A stretch of DNA of 64,000 nt from Herminiimonas fonticola (GTDB lineage: Bacteria; Pseudomonadota; Gammaproteobacteria; Burkholderiales; Burkholderiaceae_D). The notes under the pieces were generated by a model. That model made no database searches. It was not told where the DNA came from and saw only the letters and a list, made by a program, of their open reading frames with translations. Position 1 is the stretch's first letter, and each line of letters starts with the position of its first letter. Positions 31,861 to 40,898 of this stretch are shown piece by piece. The position numbers and the translations under genes were made by a program. The stretch spans positions 186,001 to 250,000 of the forward strand of contig NZ_PTLZ01000001.1 of NCBI RefSeq assembly GCF_003293745.1, written 5' to 3'.

Positions 31861-32565
31861 TTATACCGCCGGATTTTTTCTGCTTTGCATTAGGTGCAGC
31901 AAGAAATCGATCACAAAACACGTGACCCACACCAGCCACACACTCCACAGATTGTGCGACAGAAAATGCGCACCGCGCACCATTTGCACCAAGCTCATCA
32001 CAACACCTAATGCCATGCCTATGGCCAACGCCCAATGTGCAAGTTGGCGCTTGCTCTCTCTCAACGCAAAGTAACCCGCAATAATTGCGAAGCCGCCGGA
32101 AGCATGTCCACCCGGCCAGCAGCGTCCTGGGCCACTCACATTGTTGATGGTTTCAAACAAGGGAAACCACATTGCGTGACCACCAAAGGTATTGATATCC
32201 CACGGGCAGGAATGCACGCTGGCGCCTTTCAAGGTCTGCACCACGAAGGCCGCAGCACCGGCCATCACGACGAACACCGTCAACACACGGCGCCACGGCC
32301 GCAATAGCGCAAGCCAGTTGCTCGCAATCGCCAACACTATGCACAGCGCCCACGCCCACACGGTAATTGCCTTGAGTACTGTATGCCCCCAAAAATCCAG
32401 CCCGTGTGAAATACGCAAAGGGAATTGCTGCGTGGCGCTATCGAAAAACAAATTCGCCGCCCAAAAATCCACAGCTCCATTACGTGACATCCACGTAAAC
32501 AACAAACCCGACAGCAACAATCCAATCAAATTGATCAACGCAAAACAGCGATACGATTTATTCAC
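31861..32565 (-). CDS. PAP2 family phosphatase
   Basis: A 234-residue membrane protein with about five or six helices. The three phosphatase motifs are visible: 'LKGASVHSCPWD' (motif 1, K-x6-RP-like with CPW in place of RP), 'WPGGHASGG' (motif 2, usual PSGH) and 'RGAHFLSHNLWS' (motif 3). PAP2 enzymes remove phosphate from lipids such as undecaprenyl diphosphate or lipid A at the periplasmic side. The ATG overlaps the stop of the upstream thioesterase gene by four bases, so the two are co-transcribed. Confidence 0.85.
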   Translation of the reverse strand: MNKSYRCFALINLIGLLLSGLLFTWMSRNGAVDFWAANLFFDSATQQFPLRISHGLDFWGHTVLKAITVWAWALCIVLAIASNWLALLRPWRRVLTVFVVMAGAAAFVVQTLKGASVHSCPWDINTFGGHAMWFPLFETINNVSGPGRCWPGGHASGGFAIIAGYFALRESKRQLAHWALAIGMALGVVMSLVQMVRGAHFLSHNLWSVWLVWVTCFVIDFLLHLMQSRKNPAV

Positions 32566-33425
32566 TTTTTACTTTCCCGCAAACGTATCAAGCCTTCTTG
32601 CGTCGCACTCGCCATCAACACGCCATCGCGGTTATAGATATGCGCAAAACACAGTCCGCGACCGCCCGATGCATTCGGGCTTTCCATGGAAAACAGCAAC
32701 CAGTCATCCATGCGCAAAGGTCTGTGAAACCAGATCGAATGATCGAGGCTGGCAATCTGCAAGCGCGGATCATCCATCCGTATGCCGTGCGGTTGTAGCG
32801 CCGTCCACAAGAATCCGTAATCGGATACGTAAGCGAAAAATGCATCGTGCATTAACTGATCGTCGCCCAAAGGAAGCGGTGCGCGCACCCACACCTTGCG
32901 CGTGGCAGAATCAACCTGACCGCCGAAAAGATTGTCATCCCGATTGGTACGAAAATCCACAGGCACGGGCTGAAACGCACGACCGGTAGAAATACCGCGT
33001 TCCTGCCACACCTTGAGACTGGACGGCAACGCGTCCGGATCGCTCATAGGCGGTGCCGGCTTTTGATGCGACAGACCATCTTCATCAACCTGAAACGAAG
33101 CCGACATCACAAAGATGCGTCGTCCTTCCTGCGTGCCGACCACACGTCGCGTGCTGAAGGTACCGCCATCGCGCACGCGCTCCACTTCATACTCAACCGG
33201 CAATTGATGATTACCGGGCAGCAGGAACATCGCATGCATGGAATGCGGGCGTCGATCCGGTACCGTGATGCCGGCGGCATACAGCGATTGACCCAGGGTC
33301 TGGCCGCCGAAAATATTCGGGCTACCCATGAAATGACTTTGCCCGACAAATTGATCCGGCCCGATCTGCTCCGGCTTCAGCAAGCGAATGATTTCTTCGG
33401 TGTTGTAGAGCGAGTTATCCACCAT
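32562..33425 (-). CDS. tesB: Acyl-CoA thioesterase II
   Basis: A 287-residue double-hotdog thioesterase, the normal TesB length. The N-terminal half has 'FGGQTLGQSLYAA' and 'SMHAMFLLPG'. The C-terminal half has the three active-site elements, Asp in 'SLDHSIWFH', Ser/Thr in 'SPNASGGRGL' and Gln in 'ATQEGLIRLR'. It hydrolyses medium- and long-chain acyl-CoA to free acid and CoA in the cytosol. It is the first gene of a two-gene unit with the PAP2 phosphatase. Confidence 0.93.
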   Translation of the reverse strand: MVDNSLYNTEEIIRLLKPEQIGPDQFVGQSHFMGSPNIFGGQTLGQSLYAAGITVPDRRPHSMHAMFLLPGNHQLPVEYEVERVRDGGTFSTRRVVGTQEGRRIFVMSASFQVDEDGLSHQKPAPPMSDPDALPSSLKVWQERGISTGRAFQPVPVDFRTNRDDNLFGGQVDSATRKVWVRAPLPLGDDQLMHDAFFAYVSDYGFLWTALQPHGIRMDDPRLQIASLDHSIWFHRPLRMDDWLLFSMESPNASGGRGLCFAHIYNRDGVLMASATQEGLIRLRESKK

Positions 33426-33468
33426 GATCGGATGCCTTGGTTATAGTTATGTGAACAGGGTCACGAGT

Positions 33469-34470
33469 TTATGACTGCCAGACATCGGCGACGATTTCAT
33501 AAGAGCGTGCACGTGCTGCATGATCGAACACCATCGTGTTGATGATGATCTCATCGGCTTGCGTAGTCTCTAAAAATTGATTGAGCTTTTCTTTCACTGT
33601 CGCTGCATTGCCAATAATCGAAGCACGCAACATGGACTCAACCGACACACGCTCATGCGGCAACCATGAACTATCCATGTTCTCTACCGGTGGCGGCAAT
33701 TTGCCCGGCTTGCCACGCACCAGCCCCAAATGCATTTGCTGTTGCGAGGTCGCCAGACGCTGCGCTTCCTCATCGCTATCTGCCGCGAAGATGTTAACGC
33801 CCACCATCGCATACGGTTTATCCAAGTTTGCAGATGGACGGAAGGTTTCGCGATACAAATTCAGCGCGGTCAGCATGTAATCGGGTGAAAATTGCCCTGC
33901 AAATGCAAATGGCAAACCGAGATGACCAGCGAGTTGCGCACTGTAACTGCTGGATCCCAATAACCAGATTGGAATATCCAGACCTTCACCGGGAATCGCC
34001 TGCACCTGCGCTTCGCCATCAGTTGGTTGCAGGAAGGCGCGCAACTCATTCAACTGGCGTGGGAATTCATTTCCATCTTCACTGATATCGCGACGCAAGG
34101 CACGCGCAGTTGCCTGATTCGATCCCGGCGCACGACCGAGGCCGAGATCGATACGTCCCGGATACAGCGAAGCCAGCGTACCGAATTGTTCCGCGATAAC
34201 CAGCGGTGCATGGTTCGGCAACATGATGCCACCTGAGCCAACACGGATCTTTGATGTGCCGCCGGCAACGTAGGCTATCACCACCGACGTCGCGGCGCTG
34301 GCAATGCCCGGCATGCTGTGATGTTCGGCCAGCCAGTAGCGGTTGTAGCCAAGTTTTTCTGCGCGCTGCGCCAAATCCAGTGAACGATGAAATGCATCGG
34401 CTGGCGTACCGCCAACCAGAATCGGCGATAAATCAAGAATGGAAAGCGGTGTATTTTTCAGGGATTTCAT
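33469..34470 (-). CDS. LLM class flavin-dependent oxidoreductase (luciferase-like)
   Basis: A 333-residue luciferase-like monooxygenase when started at the ATG giving '[16 protein letters not shown]'. The upstream extension is not needed by the family. It has '[19 protein letters not shown]', '[20 protein letters not shown]' and '[16 protein letters not shown]' (quoted in parts), as in E. coli YhbW-type proteins. Such proteins use reduced flavin and O2; the substrate is unknown. It is probably cytosolic. Confidence 0.9.
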   Translation of the reverse strand: MKSLKNTPLSILDLSPILVGGTPADAFHRSLDLAQRAEKLGYNRYWLAEHHSMPGIASAATSVVIAYVAGGTSKIRVGSGGIMLPNHAPLVIAEQFGTLASLYPGRIDLGLGRAPGSNQATARALRRDISEDGNEFPRQLNELRAFLQPTDGEAQVQAIPGEGLDIPIWLLGSSSYSAQLAGHLGLPFAFAGQFSPDYMLTALNLYRETFRPSANLDKPYAMVGVNIFAADSDEEAQRLATSQQQMHLGLVRGKPGKLPPPVENMDSSWLPHERVSVESMLRASIIGNAATVKEKLNQFLETTQADEIIINTMVFDHAARARSYEIVADVWQS

Positions 34471-34836
34471 GAACAGCAATCTGTAAGCGATGAATGGTTG
34501 CAATCCCGTCTCGGCGACCATGCGCACAAGCGAGAACTAGCTGAACAGGATAGCGCGAATCGAACATTCAGGTCGGTCACCACTATTGTTGCAAGTTCTT
34601 CATCGTCATCAACTTTTTCAAGTAGCTCACCCGCTGAATTTCATTTGCGGTGTAAGTTAAGCGCAGCTGTTTTAGCGTTAAAAACTTATGCAGTTTGCAA
34701 ATTGCACGGGCATCTTCCGTGTAACTTTTGCAAAATAGAATCTTCTTTATCTTTCTTGTTCATTTCACAAAATAAGCCTTACTATCCGGCGATTCGCTCA
34801 CTACAATGACTTGGCCAACTAACCATAGGAGGTCAT
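34471..34836. other. Divergent intergenic region
   Basis: 366 bases between the luciferase-like gene (leftward) and the lipoprotein (rightward). Open frames here lack protein-like features. An ideal ribosome site AGGAGG (34827-34832) precedes the lipoprotein ATG. No other element was recognised. Confidence 0.5.
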
Positions 34837-35142
34837 ATGCCTTTTACCCGTTCCATTCTTGTTTCCGCTTTTCTCGCGATACTGTTGATCGGTTGTAAAA
34901 AGGCAGAGACGCCGCCTGCACCAACCATGGGCGGTTCCGTTGCCGCACCAACAAGTACGCTGCCACCATCGGATTCCAAATTGCCTACCACACCGTACGG
35001 CACATCCAGTAGCGGTAATGCCGGCGGCCCCGCACAAACTGATTCGAGAGAATTAACCAAGCAGCAGGAATCAACCGACATGCCGCTTTCTGGTCAGGCA
35101 AACAATCACTCGACTACTGATCCTGTCGAAAAGAAGAAGTAA
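34837..35142 (+). CDS. Small putative lipoprotein
   Basis: A 101-residue protein with a lipoprotein signal peptide, 'LVSAFLAILLIGCKK', giving Cys20 as the acylated residue. The mature part is low-complexity, rich in Pro, Ser, Thr and Gly, and ends in 'DPVEKKK'. With Lys at +2 and +3 after the Cys, sorting to the outer membrane is expected by the E. coli rule, but rules differ between groups. It is preceded by AGGAGGTCAT. Function unknown. Confidence 0.8.
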   Translation: MPFTRSILVSAFLAILLIGCKKAETPPAPTMGGSVAAPTSTLPPSDSKLPTTPYGTSSSGNAGGPAQTDSRELTKQQESTDMPLSGQANNHSTTDPVEKKK

Positions 35143-35161
35143 TTTTCTGTCCCTTGCCAAG

Positions 35162-35195
35162 CCCGCCTAGCGATAGCGCGGGTTTTATTTTCGCT
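35162..35195 (+). terminator. Terminator after the lipoprotein gene
   Basis: CCCGC and GCGGG arms with inner partial pairing and a T-rich tail (TTTTATTTT), 20 bases after the stop. Confidence 0.65.
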
Positions 35196-35354
35196 GAATT
35201 TTTATTCAAGAACCTGCTCACCAAGACAGTGACAGGTCTGGCATCAAGATCGCGTCAAGATAAAACGCGAAGACAAATGACGAAAGAAAAATGATGAATA
35301 GAAGTCACGCGCATCTGCTGATCGCTGCAATATTGATGGCGCTGGAAGTGGACA

Positions 35355-37391
35355 TCACGCCAGCAAGTTGACGGTGAATTCTGTCCCTGCACCAGGTTCG
35401 CTTTTAACTGTAATGGTGCCGCCATAACGCGCGACCAATGTATAGCTGATGGATAAACCAAGGCCAGTGCCGCCTTGGCGCTTGGTCGTGAAGAAGGCAT
35501 CAAATACGCGCGCCATATCTTCTGGCTTGATGCCGATCCCGGTATCCTTCACCGCGATAGTGATACCGCGTGTACCGTTTTCATCTTGCCAGTCGCAGGT
35601 TTCTATCGTGAGCTTGCCGCCGTCTTTCATCGCGTGGATGGCGTTGGTAAAAAGGTTGATCAACACTTGTTGCAACTCGCCACGATTGATCGGCACTGCA
35701 AACGTCGCGTAGCGGTTATGCACCACTTCGATATTGCTTTGATTGAGTAAGTGACGCACCAGCACCAGTGAATCAGTCACGACATCATTGACGGAAATGG
35801 TTTCAACATAACCGGCAAACTCACCTGGACTGGCGAACTGCAATAATTTGGTGACGATGGTATTGATGCGATGTATCTGTTGATCCATCAATTGCAATTC
35901 GCCTTGCACTGGCTTGGCGGCAGCACCGAGCGCATCGCGCAATACATCCAGATTGCCTTGCAACACCGCAATCGGATTATTAATCTCATGCGCGACGCCG
36001 GCAGTGATCTCGCCTATGGCGGCCAATTTTTCTGCCAACACCAATTGCTGTTGTGCCTGCACTAATAACTTGTTGGTTTTTTCCAGCTCTATCGTGCGCT
36101 CCACCACTTTGCGATCGAGCTGGTCGCCCCATGCCTTGAGCTCTTCGTTTTGCTGTTGCACAGTATCGAGCAATTCATCCAGATGGTGCGATAGACTACC
36201 CAATTCGTCACGCGTCTGCGTGCCACCTGTGCGCGCATGCATATTGCCTTGTTCGACGGCCGTCATCGTGCGGTTCATGCTCGTCAATGGACCGTAAATA
36301 TCACGAGCAACGCGTAGAGAAAAATACACGCCGCCAATACAGATCAACGTGAACAGCGTAGCAAGCAGGGCGATCGCGGTTTCCTTGGCATTCCGGAATG
36401 GTTTTTCCAGATAGCCGACATACAACATGCCGACGCGATTACCAAAACTGTCGCTGATCGGTTCATAAGCAGAGATATACCAGTCATGCACGACGAAGGC
36501 ACGGTCCAGCCACGTCCTGCCATCATTCAGCACATGATTACGCACAATTTGTGATGCGCGCGTACCTAAGGCGCGCTTGTTACCAAACAAGCGTACGTTG
36601 GTGGCGATGCGTACATCGTCGATGAATAATGTTGCGGTGCCGGCACTACCTTCCGGCAGCGAACCATCCGCATAGACCAGACTGTTGATGGTGTCGACAA
36701 AGCCCAGATTCTGATTCAACAACATGCCGCCTTCCAGCACGCCCAGCAAACTGCCATCTGCATTGCGCACTGGTGTCGCGGAATGGATGATCATGCCGCT
36801 TCTCTCAGCAGTCTTGTCGGTCGGTGCGGCGTTCGAGGTATTGACTAGTTCCAGATAAGCTTGCCGCGTAACCTTGTCGCTGATTTGCTTGAGTTGATCT
36901 TCGGAATAGATATCGATGCCAGTTGCTTTTGTTCCTTCCAGCGAAGCGCGTACCACCGGCCAGTTCGCGTGGCTGTTACCTAGCGCTCCATTCATACGAT
37001 TCGACGATGCGATGACACGTCCATTCGTATCGAGCAAATTCAAAAAATCGAGTTCCAATGCCTCATGCTTTTCCATGAGCATGCGTTGCAAGCTCGCATG
37101 ATCGCCATCACGCACCGTCATCACAAACGGATGCGACTCGCCAAGACTGGCAATATCAAGTCCGATTTTTTCACGTACGTGTATGAAGTATTCGTGCGCC
37201 ACCGTCAAATCGCTACTGACTTTGAAAGTGAGCAGGCGATCGTAATAAGCCACGCCCCAATATGAAATCAGCGAAAAAAGTATCGGCAACACCGTGAGGA
37301 AGGGCACCAAAGCCACCAGTAATAACTTGGTGCGCACGGAGGTATTGCCAAGGAAGCGCATCGCAAACACGCGCTGAACAAATCCACGCAT
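35355..37391 (-). CDS. Sensor histidine kinase with periplasmic Cache-type sensor
   Basis: A 678-residue kinase starting at the ATG preceded by GGAGCTTCAACC. Residues about 20-50 are the first membrane helix; a large periplasmic sensor follows (about 50-335, double-Cache-like with 'LDTNGRVIASSNRM' and 'FGNRVGMLYVGYLEKPF'). A second helix (about 337-360) precedes HAMP. The HisKA motif is 'GVAHEINNPIAVLQGNL' with His468; the ATPase part has 'LFTNAIHAM', 'VKDTGIGI' and 'GGTGLGLSI'. It is 11 bases downstream of an NtrC-type regulator, hence a two-component pair. By context it may sense a carboxylate such as oxalate or formate; this is inference. Confidence 0.93.
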   Translation of the reverse strand: MRGFVQRVFAMRFLGNTSVRTKLLLVALVPFLTVLPILFSLISYWGVAYYDRLLTFKVSSDLTVAHEYFIHVREKIGLDIASLGESHPFVMTVRDGDHASLQRMLMEKHEALELDFLNLLDTNGRVIASSNRMNGALGNSHANWPVVRASLEGTKATGIDIYSEDQLKQISDKVTRQAYLELVNTSNAAPTDKTAERSGMIIHSATPVRNADGSLLGVLEGGMLLNQNLGFVDTINSLVYADGSLPEGSAGTATLFIDDVRIATNVRLFGNKRALGTRASQIVRNHVLNDGRTWLDRAFVVHDWYISAYEPISDSFGNRVGMLYVGYLEKPFRNAKETAIALLATLFTLICIGGVYFSLRVARDIYGPLTSMNRTMTAVEQGNMHARTGGTQTRDELGSLSHHLDELLDTVQQQNEELKAWGDQLDRKVVERTIELEKTNKLLVQAQQQLVLAEKLAAIGEITAGVAHEINNPIAVLQGNLDVLRDALGAAAKPVQGELQLMDQQIHRINTIVTKLLQFASPGEFAGYVETISVNDVVTDSLVLVRHLLNQSNIEVVHNRYATFAVPINRGELQQVLINLFTNAIHAMKDGGKLTIETCDWQDENGTRGITIAVKDTGIGIKPEDMARVFDAFFTTKRQGGTGLGLSISYTLVARYGGTITVKSEPGAGTEFTVNLLA

Positions 37392-37402
37392 GGTTGAAGC
37401 TC

Positions 37403-38791
37403 CTATACGCCCCACTCGGCGCATTTGCGCTCAAGTGTCTTGCGTGACACGCCCAGACGACGCGCAGCTTCTGTCTTGTTGCCACCGGTCTCTGTGAGAA
37501 TTTTAAGCATGTGCTGCTTCTCGATTGCATCCAGTGATTCGTCGCCATTATGCGCATCGCTCTGCGTAGACGGCTTGGCAGGTGCGAGATGTGGAATGCT
37601 GCCCAGTATCAACCAACGCTCGATGGCATTCCGCAATTCGCGTACATTGCCTGGCCAATTGTAGGATGTCATCGAAGCGAGCAGGGTACTGTCCAGCTCT
37701 TGTGGTGGCACGCCCAGTTGTTGCGATAACTGCCGCACAAAATATGATGCCAAAGCCGGAACGTCATCAATACGCTTACGCAAGGGTGGCATGTGCAGTT
37801 GCACAACGTTGAGGCGATAGTACAGATCCTGTCGAAAGCGCCCTTCACGCACGGCTTCTTCCACATTGCGATTGGTCGCTGCGATAACACGTACGTCAAC
37901 CGGGATTTCGCGCTCGGCTCCGACCGGACGGATCTTTCTTTCTTCCAGCACACGCAGCAATTTGACCTGTAACGCCAGTGGCAATTCGGCGACTTCATCC
38001 AGGAACAGCGTGCCGCCCTGTGCGTAAAAAAACAATCCTTCGCGCGAAGATGCAGCACCGCTGAATGCGCCTTTGACGTGACCAAATAATTCACTCTCGA
38101 TGATATCCGGCGCTACCGCACCGCAATTCACCGGCACGAAATGATTGCCGGAACGACTGCTCAAGTAGTGCATCGCGCGCGCCGCAATCTCCTTGCCGGT
38201 ACCGGATTCACCTGTGATCAAGACCGTGCTGGGAACGGTGGCAAGTCGCTTGATTGCAGCACGTATCGGCTGCAAAGCTTCCGACTGGCCGACCAGGCCA
38301 TCGACACCCAGATCGACGTGATAATCCAGTTCGCGCCGCAAAACAAAATTCTCACGGCGCAGATGCGTGCGATCGAAGCAACGACCGATGGCGCTCAGAA
38401 TTTGATTAACGCGAAATGGTTTCAACAAGAAATCTGCAGCACCTGCACGCAAGGCGCGGATGGCTATTTCCAGGTCGGCGAAGGCGGTGATCAACACGAC
38501 GTCGTTATGCAAACCCAACTCGCGTATCTCTTGCAACCAATCGACGCCGGCCTTGCCGGGTAATGAATTATCCAGAATGATCAAATCAAAATGACGCAAG
38601 CCCAGTAGTACGCTGGCGTCTTCCACCGATTCAACCGCTTCGACACGGCTACAGCGACCAACCAGGGTCCGCTGCAAAAAACTGCGCATGCCGGGTTCGT
38701 CATCGACGATGAGAATGGAACGCTCCTGCCATCCGCCGAATGCTTCGACAAAAGGTTCGTCTTCAGTATGAATATGTTTTGCAGCAGTCAT
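37403..38791 (-). CDS. Sigma-54-dependent response regulator (NtrC family)
   Basis: A regulator of about 462 residues from the ATG chosen; a GTG 36 bases earlier is an alternative and neither has a strong ribosome site. The receiver domain has 'ILIVDDEPGMRSFL' and the phospho-acceptor Asp in 'LIILDNSLPG'. The AAA+ domain has 'GESGTGKE', the sigma-54 contact loop as 'GAFSGA' (usual GAFTGA, Ser instead of Thr) and 'GGTLFLDEVAELP'. The C-terminal Fis-type helix-turn-helix is 'NKTEAARRLGVSRKTLERK'. It should activate sigma-54 promoters in response to the adjacent kinase. The neighbouring MFS carrier operon is a plausible target. Confidence 0.93.
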   Translation of the reverse strand: MTAAKHIHTEDEPFVEAFGGWQERSILIVDDEPGMRSFLQRTLVGRCSRVEAVESVEDASVLLGLRHFDLIILDNSLPGKAGVDWLQEIRELGLHNDVVLITAFADLEIAIRALRAGAADFLLKPFRVNQILSAIGRCFDRTHLRRENFVLRRELDYHVDLGVDGLVGQSEALQPIRAAIKRLATVPSTVLITGESGTGKEIAARAMHYLSSRSGNHFVPVNCGAVAPDIIESELFGHVKGAFSGAASSREGLFFYAQGGTLFLDEVAELPLALQVKLLRVLEERKIRPVGAEREIPVDVRVIAATNRNVEEAVREGRFRQDLYYRLNVVQLHMPPLRKRIDDVPALASYFVRQLSQQLGVPPQELDSTLLASMTSYNWPGNVRELRNAIERWLILGSIPHLAPAKPSTQSDAHNGDESLDAIEKQHMLKILTETGGNKTEAARRLGVSRKTLERKCAEWGV

Positions 38792-38884
38792 GTCGGATTC
38801 TATGTTGGATAACTGCAGGCTATGCACGATTCTTTTTTGTACATACGTCTTTGATCATAACAAACTGCATAGTAGTTGAAATAA

Positions 38885-38920
38885 CAAAAAAGCGAGGCCG
38901 ATGAGTGCCTCGCTTTTTTT
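38885..38920 (-). terminator. Rho-independent terminator of the MFS operon
   Basis: AAAAAAGCGAGGC pairs with GCCTCGCTTTTTTT around an eight-base loop. In the leftward direction it follows the small companion protein (stop at 38936). Confidence 0.85.
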
Positions 38921-38935
38921 CATTCCTGCAAAAAC

Positions 38936-39067
38936 TTAATGAAACAATGCCATCGCTTTTTGCATGGTTGAGGACACGCCCCATGCCAATGGAATGATGA
39001 CGTAAGCCCAGAAGATAACAACGATAATCGGACTACTAGGCTTGATCTCTGAATGATGGCTAGACAT
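38936..39067 (-). CDS. Small membrane companion of the MFS carrier (43 residues)
   Basis: A frame of 43 residues starting at an ATG with an excellent AGGAG site eight bases upstream. The start is 'MSSHHSEIKPSSP' and it continues with one clear membrane helix ('IIVVIFWAYVIIPLAWGV') and a short C-terminal tail ending 'ALFH'. It lies 32 bases after the OFA-type transporter and before the operon terminator. Small single-helix proteins of this sort are annotated elsewhere as small subunits of MFS transporters next to oxalate/formate-type carriers. The family name is from memory; the reading frame, ribosome site and helix are directly visible. Confidence 0.8.
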   Translation of the reverse strand: MSSHHSEIKPSSPIIVVIFWAYVIIPLAWGVSSTMQKAMALFH

Positions 39068-39099
39068 AAATATTCTCCTGTTATTGCTTCATGCTGCGT

Positions 39100-40503
39100 T
39101 CAATTTGCGCCGGATGGTTGCAGTGCGCCGCTGCCGAATGGCGCTCTCTCGCGTGCAGAATCATCAGCCATATGATGCTTGGCCTCGACCGGCTTGATGA
39201 ACAGATTGCAGATAAAGCCGAGTATCAACAACCCCGCCATGATGTACATCGTTACCTCATACGCCTGGCCCTTCGGCACACCATGATTGACCTGGTATTC
39301 GCGTATGTAATTAACCAGCACCGGACCGAATACACCTGCCGCCGACCATGCCGTCAACAAACGACCGTGTATACCACCGACAAATTTAGTGCCAAACAGA
39401 TCAGCCAGATAAACCGGCACAGTGGCAAAACTGCCGCCGTACATACTGACGATGAGGCAATAACACATGACGAATAGCGCGACGCTACCTACATGACCGG
39501 CATACGGTACGCAGGCATATAGAATCGCGCCGAGGACGAAGAAGGCATAGTAAGTATTTTTACGTCCCAGATAATCCGAGATCGACGACCAGATAAAACG
39601 ACCGCCCATATTGAACACGCTCATCAGACCGACAAAACCAGCCGCAGCGGCTACCGTTACCTCGCCTTTGAAGGTTTCCTGAATCATTACCGATGCCTGT
39701 CCAAGCACGCCGATGCCGGCCGTCACGTTCAGGCACAACACTAGCCACAACAGATAAAACTGCGGTGTCTTCATGGCTTGGTCGATGTGCACATGATTGC
39801 GTGTGATCATCTTGTTTTCGACCACGGGCGGCGTCCAGCCTTCAGGTTTCCAGTCTGGAGCAGGGATGCGAATCGACAGCGCGCCTATCATCATTGAAAT
39901 GAAATACAGCCCACCCATGACGATGAAGGTCTCCGTCACACCAACCGAAGTCGGCGATTTGAAGTAACTCATCAAGAAGACCGATAATGGCGCGCCTATC
40001 ATTGCACCGCCGCCAAAGCCCATGATCGCCATGCCGGTCGCCATGCCACGTCGATCGGGAAACCATTTGATCAGCGTCGAAACCGGCGACACATAGCCAA
40101 GTCCCAATCCTATTCCGCCAAGTACGCCGTAGCCTAGATAGACCAGCCAGATTTGATGCAGATGCACCCCGAGTGCCGACACCATGAAGCCGCCGCCGAA
40201 ACAGCACGCCGCCACAAACATGGTCAGACGCGGACCGACTTTTTCCAGCCACTTGCCACCGAAAGCAGCAGCCAAACCGAGAAAGACAATCGCAATACTG
40301 AATATCCAACCCAGTGTTGTGAGCTTCCAGTCATCCGGTGCGGAACTGTCGATACCGATTATTTTGGAAAGCGGGCCATTGAATACGCTGAAGGCATACG
40401 CCTGTCCTATACATAAATGAACTGCCAGTGCTGCCGGCGGCACCATCCAGCGATTGAAACCCGGACCGGCGACGCTTTTCTCTCTCGCTAAAAAATCGAG
40501 CAT
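39100..40503 (-). CDS. OFA-family MFS transporter (oxalate/formate antiporter type)
   Basis: A 467-residue transporter starting at the ATG preceded by AAAGGAGATTCAC; the upstream extension is not coding. Twelve hydrophobic helices are expected. Family signs include 'IGQAYAFSVFNGPLSK', 'GYGVLGGIGLGLGYVSPVSTLIKWFPDRRGMATGMAIMGFGGGA' (in parts) and 'GGRFIWSSISDYLGRKNTY'. OFA members exchange oxalate for formate or carry other mono/dicarboxylates. Substrate cannot be fixed from sequence, but the nearby formate dehydrogenases favour formate or oxalate. Co-transcribed with the 43-residue companion. Confidence 0.9.
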   Translation of the reverse strand: MLDFLAREKSVAGPGFNRWMVPPAALAVHLCIGQAYAFSVFNGPLSKIIGIDSSAPDDWKLTTLGWIFSIAIVFLGLAAAFGGKWLEKVGPRLTMFVAACCFGGGFMVSALGVHLHQIWLVYLGYGVLGGIGLGLGYVSPVSTLIKWFPDRRGMATGMAIMGFGGGAMIGAPLSVFLMSYFKSPTSVGVTETFIVMGGLYFISMMIGALSIRIPAPDWKPEGWTPPVVENKMITRNHVHIDQAMKTPQFYLLWLVLCLNVTAGIGVLGQASVMIQETFKGEVTVAAAAGFVGLMSVFNMGGRFIWSSISDYLGRKNTYYAFFVLGAILYACVPYAGHVGSVALFVMCYCLIVSMYGGSFATVPVYLADLFGTKFVGGIHGRLLTAWSAAGVFGPVLVNYIREYQVNHGVPKGQAYEVTMYIMAGLLILGFICNLFIKPVEAKHHMADDSARERAPFGSGALQPSGAN

Positions 40504-40699
40504 GTGAATCTCCTTTGAACTCTGCACGGCATCTTTGTGCCGCGACGTTTTATTTGCGATGCGCATACTTTGATACGCATCACTTGTGACAAACATTTCT
40601 GTCAGTGGAGATCACTACGCAATCGACATGCCATGCAAAACAGAGTCGCTAAGCAACTGATTTTTAAAGGCTTTGCGTATTTCGGGGATATGCGAGAGA

Positions 40700-40731
40700 G
40701 ACAATTTGACTGTCGATAGCGACAATTTGAC
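40700..40731 (-). promoter_or_regulatory. Direct repeats, candidate activator site
   Basis: GACAATTTGAC occurs twice, with starts 21 bases apart (two helical turns), about 200 bases upstream of the MFS carrier start. This spacing and distance fit an upstream activator site such as one for the adjacent NtrC-type regulator. Seen in sequence; binding is inference. Confidence 0.4.
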
Positions 40732-40776
40732 CGGGCTTTATCGGGGGAGAGAAATAATTAACCATCCCATAAATGC

Positions 40777-40815
40777 AAAAAGCCTGACCATGAGATTTTT
40801 CATGGTCAGGCTTTT
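40777..40815 (-). terminator. Rho-independent terminator after the tungstate-binding-type gene
   Basis: A 17-base stem (AAAAAGCCTGACCATGA / TCATGGTCAGGCTTTTT) with a short loop, 84 bases after the stop of the gene at 40899-41711. Confidence 0.85.
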
Positions 40816-40898
40816 TAACTTCATTCAAACCATCTAGCGGTTTGACTCTCTGCCTTACGAACTACCGCCGTGCTATCTATAGATCAAACGCAAAAAGC

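Larger units (their letters stand above)
40504..40898. other. Control region upstream of the MFS carrier
   Basis: 395 bases between the tungstate-binding-type gene and the MFS carrier, both leftward. It contains a tupA-like gene terminator (40777-40815) and two direct repeats GACAATTTGAC at 40700-40710 and 40721-40731. No gene is seen. A sigma-54-like GG-N-GC element near 40527-40545 has a spacing one base short and was not accepted. Confidence 0.55.

Noticed and set aside
40527-40545. Possible sigma-54 promoter (GG...GC) before the MFS carrier
   Set aside because: The GG and GC elements are one base closer than the -24/-12 spacing allows, and part of the match is explained by a local inverted repeat.
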